From Dechloromonas hortensis (lineage in GTDB: Bacteria; Pseudomonadota; Gammaproteobacteria; Burkholderiales; Rhodocyclaceae), in NCBI RefSeq assembly GCF_009469765.1, contig NZ_SSSQ01000001.1, forward strand, positions 434,001-498,000: a stretch of 64,000 bases of DNA, read 5' to 3'. This document shows, in pieces, positions 56,263-63,145 of this stretch; position 1 is the first letter of the stretch, and the number at the start of each line of letters is the position of its first letter. The notes beneath the pieces are model-generated. The model saw only the letters and a list, made by a program, of their open reading frames with translations, searched no databases and was not told where the DNA came from. A program made the translations under genes and the position numbers.

Positions 56263-56843
56263 TTGCGTACTCCTTCGTCGTCATGCTGGATGCGTTCAAT
56301 GGCCACCTGAATGGCCGCGTTATGTTGCGGCGGCGGCTGGTGCGAGCGCATGGCTTCAGGCAGCGAGTCTTCGATGAACTGGACGAAAATCTGCAGGGTC
56401 AGCGAGGTCATGCCGACTGCCATGGTGGCAAAGACCGGCCACATCTTCGGCGCCCAGGAGGTGTCGCTCATCCGGCCTTCATCCCAGGCTTCGTAGAACA
56501 GGTGCCAGCAGTTCCAGGCAACGAAGGCGCAGAACAGGAAGGACAGCAGATCGGAAAGCGCCATGCGCCACTGCGTCCAGCTCGGCGGCGTGACCTCGTC
56601 GAGAATTTCGATCGTGACGTGGCCACGGTTGAGCTGGGTATGGGCGGCGGCCAGGAAGCTGGAAGCGATCAGTAAATAGACGCAAAACTCGATTTCCCAG
56701 TCGGTCGGCCAGGCAAAGAAATAGCGGACCGCGACTTCAAAAACGAGAACACAGGTAGCGATGACGATCAGAAAGGCCGACAGGTAACCTGTCGCGATGT
56801 TGAAGGCCTTGACCGCTCGGCTGATGAAATATCCGGGGCTCAT
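56259..56843 (-). CDS. TRAP transporter small permease (DctQ family)
   Basis: The 194-residue protein has four membrane helices (about 16-38, 50-70, 95-118 and 140-162) and the DctQ context VAVRYFFAWPTDWEIEFCVY with RGHVTIEILDE. It partners the large permease. It lies between the binding-protein gene (46 bp upstream) and dctM (4-bp overlap). Confidence 0.93.
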   Translation of the reverse strand: MSPGYFISRAVKAFNIATGYLSAFLIVIATCVLVFEVAVRYFFAWPTDWEIEFCVYLLIASSFLAAAHTQLNRGHVTIEILDEVTPPSWTQWRMALSDLLSFLFCAFVAWNCWHLFYEAWDEGRMSDTSWAPKMWPVFATMAVGMTSLTLQIFVQFIEDSLPEAMRSHQPPPQHNAAIQVAIERIQHDDEGVRK

Positions 56844-56889
56844 GATTCACCTTTAAGAAGGATGGGCCGGGCCATGCCCGGCCGGGTGA

Positions 56890-57915
56890 TTACTTGACCG
56901 ACAGCGCCATGTCGAGCAGGGCGCGGCCATCCTTGATGTTCTCGGCAAAATCCTTGAAAGCCGTCTGTTCCGCAACGCCACGCCAGGCCATGAAGGCTTT
57001 TTCATCCATGTCGACCACCTTGGCACCGGCTTTGGCGAACACCTCAGCCATCCGTTGGTCGTCCTTCTTGGCTTCCTCGACGCCGAACTTCTCCAGACTG
57101 GCGCCAACTTCGCTGATGATCTTCTGTTGTTCCGGGGTCAGCGAGTCATAGAGGCCCTTGGAAATCAGCAGCGGCTCGAACATGAACCAGAAACTCTTGT
57201 TGCGGGCCGAGGTGACGTACTTGCTGAATTCCTGCAGACGGAAACTGATCAACGAGGTACTGGAAGTCAGCGCCGCATCGAGCACACCGGACTGCATCGC
57301 GCTGTAGATTTCCGAGGAAGGCATGCCGGTGACCGCCGCACCGGCGCCCTTCAGCATCTGGTCCATTTCCTTGCTGCCGCCGCGGAATTTCAGGCCCTTG
57401 GCATCATCGGGAACAACCACCGTTTTCTTGGTCGAGGCGATACCGCCTGCCTGCCAGACCCAGGTGACGATCTTGATGTTCTTGTCGGCCAGAATGCGGT
57501 CCAGTTCCTTGCCGATCGGTGCGGATTTCCAGCGCATCCCCTGTTCGTAGCTGCTGACCAGGGTCGGCATCAGGGTCAGGTTGACCTGCGGAATTTCACC
57601 GCCGCCATAGGCCAGCGGCACCAGGCTCATGTCCAGCGCGCTCTTGCGCAAGGCACCGATCTGGCTGTTGGTCTTCATCAGCGAACTGCCCGGATAGATC
57701 TCGAACTTCAGGCTGCCCTTGGACTGCTTTTCGACTTCGGCGGCGAAGCGACGGACCAGACGATCGCGGAAATCACCATCTTCGCTGGAAGCCGCCGGGA
57801 ACTGGTGCGAAATCTTGATGACACGCGGCGTCTGGGCGTGGGCAAACGGCAGGGCACAGGTCAGGGCGGCAGCGGCGATAGCCAGTGTAAGGTGGCGCTT
57901 GGTCTTGCTGATCAT
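56890..57915 (-). CDS. TRAP transporter substrate-binding protein (DctP family)
   Basis: I choose the ATG at 57915 because GGAGGAG precedes it at good spacing; the frame to 57939 adds eight residues. The 341-residue product has a signal peptide (MISKTKRHLTLAIAAAALTC, cut after AHA) and DctP features such as IKISHQFPAASSEDGDFRD and KGLKFRGGSKEMDQML, including the Arg that normally binds a substrate carboxylate. It is the first gene of the operon and probably binds malonate. Confidence 0.93.
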   Translation of the reverse strand: MISKTKRHLTLAIAAAALTCALPFAHAQTPRVIKISHQFPAASSEDGDFRDRLVRRFAAEVEKQSKGSLKFEIYPGSSLMKTNSQIGALRKSALDMSLVPLAYGGGEIPQVNLTLMPTLVSSYEQGMRWKSAPIGKELDRILADKNIKIVTWVWQAGGIASTKKTVVVPDDAKGLKFRGGSKEMDQMLKGAGAAVTGMPSSEIYSAMQSGVLDAALTSSTSLISFRLQEFSKYVTSARNKSFWFMFEPLLISKGLYDSLTPEQQKIISEVGASLEKFGVEEAKKDDQRMAEVFAKAGAKVVDMDEKAFMAWRGVAEQTAFKDFAENIKDGRALLDMALSVK

Positions 57916-58021
57916 GGATGTCTCCTCCAGGGTTATCAAAGCACTGACGGTGAAACCTCACTGGCTGGCTTATCCTGATTTCCGGAATACCGCACTGTTG
58001 TTTTGTGTTCAAAAATCACCG

Positions 58022-58060
58022 TTGTGTATACAAGATAGGCAATGATTGAATACTGGTCAA
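58022..58060 (-). promoter_or_regulatory. Promoter and operator of the malonate operon
   Basis: On the minus strand TTGACC (58060-58055), 17 bases and TATCTT (58037-58032) form a sigma-70-type promoter. The near-palindrome TTGTGTATACAA (58022-58033), with perfect inner TGTATACA, overlaps the -10 and start region and is a likely GntR operator. The opposing gene has its own promoter: TTGAAT (58046-58051), 18 bases, TATAAT (58070-58075). The two promoters overlap face to face. Confidence 0.72.
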
Positions 58061-58106
58061 CTAATTTCGTATAATTAAATCACTGTAACAAGCCGGAGCA
58101 TCAATC

Positions 58107-58793
58107 GTGAACAGCCCAGCCGAAATACCCGCCACCACCCGCCAGTCGGAACGCCTCGGCGAACTGATCGAGGAGCGCATCGTCACCGGTGTTTACCCCC
58201 CCGGCACGCGCCTCGACGAGCAGGAACTGGCCGACACCTTCGGCGTATCACGGACGCCGGTGCGCGAAGCGCTGATCCAGTTATCCTCGGTCGGCCTGAT
58301 CGAGATCAAGCCGCGGCGCGGCGCCACGGTGCCGGAAGTCGGCGCCGACCGGGTCTGCGAGATGTTCGAGGTGATGGCCGAACTGGAGGCGATGTGTGGC
58401 CGACTGGCCGCCCGCCGGATCACGCCGGGCGAACAACTGGCCCTGCAGGAAGCGCACCGCGCCTGCGAAGCGGCGCGCGATGCGAACACGCCGGATATCT
58501 ATTACCAGTTGAATGAAGTTTTTCACCAGCGCATCTACGAGGCCAGCCACAACGGCTTCCTGGTCGAGCAGGCCACCGCCCTGCACCGGCGACTGCGCCC
58601 TTACCGGCGGCTACAGTTGCGCGTCCGCAACCGGATGGCGACCTCGTTCAACGAGCATCAGGCGATCGTCGAAGCGATCATCAAGGGCGACAGCGATCTT
58701 GCCGCGGCGCAACTGCGGGCGCATGTCACGGTCCAGGGCGAACGCTTCGCCGACCTCGTCGCGACGCTGCGCGACTTCAAGGCCGGCGCCTAG
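58107..58793 (+). CDS. GntR-family regulator (FCD domain), likely malonate operon regulator
   Basis: The 228-residue protein starts at a GTG preceded by GGAG. The N-terminal winged helix (about 10-78) has RLDEQELADTFGVSRTPVRE and IEIKPRRGATVPEV; the C-terminal FCD domain (about 85-215) has LNEVFHQRIYEASHNGF and FNEHQAIVEAII. It is divergent from the malonate TRAP/mdc operon, with a palindromic site on the operon promoter, so it is probably a malonate-responsive repressor similar to MatR/MdcY. It is related to, but clearly different from, the GntR protein at 42425-43093. Confidence 0.88.
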   Translation: MNSPAEIPATTRQSERLGELIEERIVTGVYPPGTRLDEQELADTFGVSRTPVREALIQLSSVGLIEIKPRRGATVPEVGADRVCEMFEVMAELEAMCGRLAARRITPGEQLALQEAHRACEAARDANTPDIYYQLNEVFHQRIYEASHNGFLVEQATALHRRLRPYRRLQLRVRNRMATSFNEHQAIVEAIIKGDSDLAAAQLRAHVTVQGERFADLVATLRDFKAGA

Positions 58794-58795
58794 CC

Positions 58796-59596
58796 TCAGC
58801 CGATCAGGCTGTACAGCATCTTGCTGGCGAGCAGGGCGAGAAAGCCGCCGAACGCCCGCTTCAGCTTCTTGACTGGCAGCCGGTGGGCCAGCCGGGCGCC
58901 GACCGGCGCCATCGTGATGCTCATCACGACAATGCCGAAAAAAGCCGGCAGGTAGATGTAGCCCAGGGTATAGGGCGGCAAGCCGCTGTCATTCCAGCCG
59001 GCGACGATATAGCCGATCGCCCCCGCCACCGCAATCGGAAAGCCGAGCGCCGACGAGGTGCCGACCGCCGCGTGAATTGCGACGTTGCAGAAGAGCATGA
59101 AGGGAATCGACAGGAAACCGCCGCCCGCCGCGACCAGGCTGGAAATCACGCCGATGATGCCGCCGACACCGAACAGGCCGAGCGGGCCGGGCAGTTGCCG
59201 ATGGGCGTGTGGCTTGAAGTCGAGCATCATCTGCAGTGAAGCGTAATAAACGATGACGACGAAAATGGCCGTCATCGGCCCGGTCGGTACCTGGCCGGCG
59301 ACCAGCGAACCGCCAAAAGTCCCCAGTACCAGGCCCGGCGCCAGGCTGCGCACGACATCCCAGCGCACGGCACCATGCGCATGATGAGCGCGCATGCTGG
59401 AAATCGACGTGAAGACGATGGTCGCCATCGAGGTGCCGAGCGCCAGGTGCATGACATGCTCGGGCGGGAATTGCTGGGCGACGAACAGCATGTACATGAA
59501 GGGGACCAGGGTCAGACCGCCGCCAACGCCGAACAAGCCGGCGACAAAACCGCCGAAAATCCCCAGCAAGGGGTAGGTCAACCACCAGAGTGTCAT
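58796..59596 (-). CDS. TauE/SafE-family permease (second copy)
   Basis: From the ATG at 59596 (MTLWWLTYPLLGIFGGFVAG) the product is 266 residues with about eight membrane helices. It shares with the protein at 47967-48773 the segments FAGLFGVGGG-type, HLALGTSMATIVFTSISSMR, AHHAH and the C-terminal MAPVGARLAHRLPVKKLKR. It overlaps the EVE-gene stop by 1 base, so it may be cotranscribed with that gene. Its stop is 2 bp from the convergent GntR gene. Substrate is unknown. Confidence 0.85.
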   Translation of the reverse strand: MTLWWLTYPLLGIFGGFVAGLFGVGGGLTLVPFMYMLFVAQQFPPEHVMHLALGTSMATIVFTSISSMRAHHAHGAVRWDVVRSLAPGLVLGTFGGSLVAGQVPTGPMTAIFVVIVYYASLQMMLDFKPHAHRQLPGPLGLFGVGGIIGVISSLVAAGGGFLSIPFMLFCNVAIHAAVGTSSALGFPIAVAGAIGYIVAGWNDSGLPPYTLGYIYLPAFFGIVVMSITMAPVGARLAHRLPVKKLKRAFGGFLALLASKMLYSLIG

Positions 59597-60060
59597 CAGT
59601 CTTCTGCCAGACGCCGATTGATAAAGGCCCATTCATCAGCGCTCAGCGGCGTGATCGACAGCCGGTTGCCACGGGCAAGGAGGCGCATGTTAGCAAGTTC
59701 CGGGTAACGACGCAGTTCGGCCAGCGGCAGATAGCGGGTCTTCTCGATGAAACGGACGTCGCGCAGCCACCAGCGCGGCTTGGCGCGGTCGGATTTGGGG
59801 TCGAAATACGGACTGTCCGGTGCAAACTGGGTATCGTCCGGGTAAGGCTCGGAACAGACTTCGCAAAGGCCGGCAATGCCCGGCTCGGCACAACCGGAAT
59901 GGTAAAAGAAGGCGAGATCGCCGATCGCCATCGCGTCGCGCATGAAATTGCGCGCTTGGTAATTGCGCACCCCGAACCACGGCACGTGCTGCCCGGGCGC
60001 TGCGGCCAGGTCGTCGATCGACACTTCGTCCGGCTCCGATTTCATCAACCAGTAGTTCAT
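59596..60060 (-). CDS. EVE-domain protein
   Basis: From the ATG at 60060 (MNYWLMKSEPDEVSIDDL), with TTTTGGAGG upstream, the product is 154 residues. It has the EVE (thymocyte nuclear protein 1-like, PUA-related) features WFGVRNYQARNFMRDAMAIG, FFYHSGCAEPGIAGLCEV and KPRWWLRDVRF. EVE domains bind modified bases in DNA or RNA. The gene sits directly after the 6S RNA terminator, the place usually taken by the folate gene fau/ygfA. Confidence 0.9.
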   Translation of the reverse strand: MNYWLMKSEPDEVSIDDLAAAPGQHVPWFGVRNYQARNFMRDAMAIGDLAFFYHSGCAEPGIAGLCEVCSEPYPDDTQFAPDSPYFDPKSDRAKPRWWLRDVRFIEKTRYLPLAELRRYPELANMRLLARGNRLSITPLSADEWAFINRRLAED

Positions 60061-60081
60061 GTCGCGAACCTCCAAAAGGAA

Positions 60082-60109
60082 ACGGGTGGCAGACGAATCT
60101 GCCACCCGT
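60082..60109 (-). terminator. Terminator of 6S RNA
   Basis: ACGGGTGGCAGA (60082-60093) pairs perfectly with TCTGCCACCCGT (60098-60109) around a 4-base loop. On the minus strand it is followed by TTTCCTTTT and then the GGAGG of the EVE gene. The interrupted T-run suggests leaky termination, which would let some 6S transcripts extend into the EVE gene. Confidence 0.8.
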
Positions 60110-60114
60110 TCGGT

Positions 60115-60298
60115 AATTGGCCCCCGCAAGTGCCGTCAGACCGGCATCCTGAACCTGGGTCCAGAATGGTCGCTTTCCCGCTGCATCAGGAGCTCCTGAC
60201 TAGAGGCGCTCACAACAGCAGCTTGATGGTCCACAACCGATGCCAATTAGCATTGGTTCAAGGAATGTATGGTCTTAACAAACACCGCAGGGGACGCT
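60115..60298 (-). ncRNA. ssrS: 6S RNA
   Basis: On the minus strand CCCCTGCGGTGTTTGTTAAG (from about 60295) and the distal GCACTTGCGGGGG (to about 60121) form the closing stem. Inside are CCTTGAACCAATG near the 5' side and GGTTCAGGATGCCGG near the 3' side, as in betaproteobacterial 6S RNAs. Its place just after zapA is the standard ssrS location. 6S RNA binds sigma-70 RNA polymerase and imitates an open promoter. Ends are approximate, about 184 bases. Confidence 0.88.
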
Positions 60299-60330
60299 CG
60301 GCGGGCGGCGCCGGGGTCAGCAGAAAGTGA

Positions 60331-60666
60331 CTACAGGTCCAAGTTCTGCTGGGGCGCAAGCACGGCATCGATCCGTGCTCCCATGTCGCTGATTCTACGC
60401 TTTGCGTCGGAAGTATCAACCGCTTCGAAAACAGTTTCCGAAGGATTTCCGGCGGCGCCGGACAGGTGTTCGTGTGCGATGTTCAAGGCAGCCATCACGG
60501 CAACGCGCTCGGCGATGGTGCTCTTGGTGCGCTGGGCGATTTCGCGCATCTTGTTGTCGACCAGATCGACCGCCGACAACAGCGCATCGCGCTCAGCCGG
60601 GGCACAGGCAACGCGGTATTCGCGGCCCATGATCTTGACGTCGAGGAAATTCGGCTCGCTGCTCAT
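60331..60666 (-). CDS. zapA: Cell division protein ZapA
   Basis: I start at the ATG at 60666 (MSSEPNFLDVKIMGREYRVA), with GAGG nine bases upstream; an ATG three codons earlier (60675) is possible. The product has 111 residues, a beta-hairpin N-terminus and a C-terminal coiled-coil helix (VDLVDNKMREIAQRTK, AALNIAHEHL). ZapA binds and bundles FtsZ. It sits 1 bp after the small coiled-coil gene and 33 bp before 6S RNA. Confidence 0.93.
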   Translation of the reverse strand: MSSEPNFLDVKIMGREYRVACAPAERDALLSAVDLVDNKMREIAQRTKSTIAERVAVMAALNIAHEHLSGAAGNPSETVFEAVDTSDAKRRISDMGARIDAVLAPQQNLDL

Positions 60667-60667
60667 C

Positions 60668-60865
60668 TCAGGCATCCTCGGGCAACTTGTCCATCAGACC
60701 TTCCAGACGCTCGCGAGCGGCCGTCATCGTCTGGCGCAAGTGCAGTCTTTCGGTTTCGGCCGCTGCCATCTGATTCTTCAGCACCTCGTTCTCGGCGCGC
60801 AACTGGTGGACCAGGGCGACCACCTGTTCAATCTTGGCTTCAAGCGCTTCGAGTTCGGTATTCAT
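60668..60865 (-). CDS. Small coiled-coil protein upstream of zapA (ZapB-like)
   Basis: The 65-residue protein is one continuous heptad pattern (MNTELEALEAKIEQVVALVH, LRAENEVLKNQMAAAETERL) ending in LEGLMDKLPEDA. It resembles the small coiled-coil proteins found before zapA in beta- and gammaproteobacteria and the ZapB division factor. A role at the division site is inferred from location and shape. The 128 bp upstream (60866-60993) is AT-rich and must hold its promoter and that of btuB. Confidence 0.82.
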   Translation of the reverse strand: MNTELEALEAKIEQVVALVHQLRAENEVLKNQMAAAETERLHLRQTMTAARERLEGLMDKLPEDA

Positions 60866-60993
60866 GGCGCGAACTATAGAGGGAAAAACAACGTGTGGTC
60901 AAGGACTAAGCCTTTATTCTCAAAGTGCTTTATTGGAATTTATCAGTACTTTTCTGATGCGGCGCAACAACTTGCCATGTAGAATGCGCGCCG

Positions 60994-61173
60994 TGTCAGG
61001 TGCTGCGCGACGTTATTCGAAGCGCAGTTAAACGGGAAAGCGGTGCGTCTCCACGAGACCAATCCGCTGCTGCCCCCGCAACGGTAACAAGTGCGGGCGT
61101 ACCACAAGGCCACTGGGTTCAAACCTGGGAAGGCGGTACGTCAAGACTTGCGAGCCCGGATACCGGCCTGAGA
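60994..61173 (+). ncRNA. Cobalamin riboswitch
   Basis: The conserved cobalamin elements appear in order: TCAGG at the P1 start (60994), TTAAACGGGAAAGCGGTG, CCAATCCGCTGCTGCCCCCG CAACGG (about 61062-61084), the B12 box GGCCACTGGG (about 61108-61117), AAACCTGGGAAGGCGG, then GAGCCCGGATACCGGCCTGA closing P1 (about 61173). Downstream GCCAC...GTGGC (about 61188-61202) could form the regulatory hairpin. It should lower btuB and btuC expression when cobalamin is plentiful. The leader to the btuB ATG is about 118 bases longer and holds no gene. Confidence 0.95.
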
Positions 61174-61291
61174 CAAATCACGGAAGTGCCACGGGGGTGT
61201 GGCGCCGGTTCCTGCGAGCCGCCGTTCCCCCTGCGCTTCCTTCTCAATGCTGTTCCGGCATGCGGGGACGCCCGCCGGGAAAGGAAGACTC

Positions 61292-63139
61292 ATGTACCCA
61301 CGTTTGAAACCGCTGGTCGCACTGCTCTCGATGGCGGCCTCGTTGCCCACCTTGGCCGACAGCCAGGACAACCTCGACCCCATCGTCGTCACCGCCACCC
61401 GCCAACAAATGCGCGCCTCGGAACTGCTGTCCGACGTCAGCGTTATTCAGCGCGAGGAAATCGAGCGTTCGCCGCAGATGACCGTCGGCGAACTGCTGGC
61501 CCGCCAACCGGGCATCGAATTTGCCGCCAATGGCGGCAATGGCAGCAACAGCAGCATTTTCATGCGCGGCACCAACAGCGGCCACACGCTGGTCCTGATC
61601 GACGGCATGCGCATCGGCTCGGCCACGGCCGGCCAGATGTCTTCGTGGTCGCGCCTACCGCTCGCCCAGATCGACCGCATCGAGATCCTGCGCGGCCCGT
61701 CGTCATCGTTGTACGGCAGCGACGCCATCGGCGGCGTCGTCCAGATTTTCACCCGCCAGGGCCAGGGACCGATGCAGGTCAATGCCGAAATCGGCGCCGG
61801 CAGCAACGATACCTACACGATGGCGGCCGGCCTCTCCGGTCAGCAGAACAACTGGCGTTATTCGCTGAGTGCCGATGTCTATCGCACCGAAGGCATCAAC
61901 ACCATTTCCAATCCGAAGAGCAGCAGCTACAACTCGGACCGCGACGGCTTCTACAATCAGAGCGTCGCCGGCAGCCTGGCCTATGCTTTCGCCAAGGGCC
62001 ACGAACTCGGCGCCAATCTCTTCTACAGCGACGGTTACAACCAGTACGACGCCGGCAAGTCGACGGCCAGCGCCGCCAAGGATGCCCGCAACTACAACGC
62101 CGTTTCCAGTTTCAGCACCTATCTGAAAAACGCGCTGACCGAAAACTGGAAAAGCACGCTGAGCTTTGGCCACAGCGTGGACGACTCGGCCAACTACACC
62201 GATCGCGTGCTGACCGGGCTGTTCCGCACCGACCAGGATCAGTTGACCTGGCAAAACGACATCCGTACCGGTGTCGGCAACTTCCTGCTCGGCGTCGAAC
62301 GCCTTGAGCAAGCGGTCAGCGGCTCCAGCAATTTCAAGGTCACCGACCGCACGACCGACTCCCTGCTCGCTGGCTGGAATGGCAGCTACCAGAGCCATCG
62401 CCTGCAGGCCAACGTCCGCTATGACGACAACTCGCAGTTCGGCGACAAGACGACCGGTGCGCTGGCCTACGGCTACCAGATCTCCTCGGCCTGGCGCGCC
62501 AACCTTGGCTACGGCACCGCCTTCAAGGCCCCGTCCTTCAACGACCTGTACTACCCGAAATCCGGCAAGTACGTCGGCAACCCGAACCTGCTGCCGGAAT
62601 CCTCGCGCAATCGCGAGGCGTCGATCCATTACGAGGCCGGCGCCCATCACGTCTCGCTGACCTGGTTCCTGAACCGGGTGGAAAACCTGATCGTCTGGCC
62701 GAGCACCGGCACCACGATCATGCCGGCCAACGTCAGCAATGCCCGCATCGAAGGAGCAACGCTGGCCTATGAGGGCCGTCTCGGCAGCTTCGATCTGCTC
62801 GCCAATTACAACTACCTCGATCCGCGCGATGCCGATAGCGGCCGGCAACTGCCCCGCCGGGCCAGCAATTACGGCACGCTGTCGCTCGGCCAGCAGATCG
62901 GCCCCTGGGACTGGCGCGTCGAGCTGTTTGCCAGCGACCGCCGCTTCAGCGATGACAGGAACGACGTAAAACTGCATGGCTACGCGCTCACCAACCTGTA
63001 TGGCGCCTATCGCCTGAATGATGGCTGGTCGGTCTTCGGCCGCGTCAACAACCTGTTCGACCGCGAATACAACCTGGTCGCCGATTACGGCACGCCGGGC
63101 ACCAGCGTCTTCGTCGGCGTCCGCTACAGCCCGAAATAA
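61292..63139 (+). CDS. btuB: TonB-dependent vitamin B12 receptor BtuB
   Basis: From the ATG at 61292 (AGGAAG upstream) the product is 615 residues; the longer frame from 61199 lies in the riboswitch leader. It has a signal peptide (MYPRLKPLVALLSMAASLPT, cut after LAD or TLA), a TonB box region DPIVVTATR, a plug domain (about 45-150; PGIEFAANGGNGSN, RIEILRGPSSSLYGSDAIGG) and a 22-strand barrel ending in an aromatic pattern (FVGVRYSPK). It imports cobalamin across the outer membrane under riboswitch control. Confidence 0.95.
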   Translation: MYPRLKPLVALLSMAASLPTLADSQDNLDPIVVTATRQQMRASELLSDVSVIQREEIERSPQMTVGELLARQPGIEFAANGGNGSNSSIFMRGTNSGHTLVLIDGMRIGSATAGQMSSWSRLPLAQIDRIEILRGPSSSLYGSDAIGGVVQIFTRQGQGPMQVNAEIGAGSNDTYTMAAGLSGQQNNWRYSLSADVYRTEGINTISNPKSSSYNSDRDGFYNQSVAGSLAYAFAKGHELGANLFYSDGYNQYDAGKSTASAAKDARNYNAVSSFSTYLKNALTENWKSTLSFGHSVDDSANYTDRVLTGLFRTDQDQLTWQNDIRTGVGNFLLGVERLEQAVSGSSNFKVTDRTTDSLLAGWNGSYQSHRLQANVRYDDNSQFGDKTTGALAYGYQISSAWRANLGYGTAFKAPSFNDLYYPKSGKYVGNPNLLPESSRNREASIHYEAGAHHVSLTWFLNRVENLIVWPSTGTTIMPANVSNARIEGATLAYEGRLGSFDLLANYNYLDPRDADSGRQLPRRASNYGTLSLGQQIGPWDWRVELFASDRRFSDDRNDVKLHGYALTNLYGAYRLNDGWSVFGRVNNLFDREYNLVADYGTPGTSVFVGVRYSPK

Positions 63140-63145
63140 ACCGTC

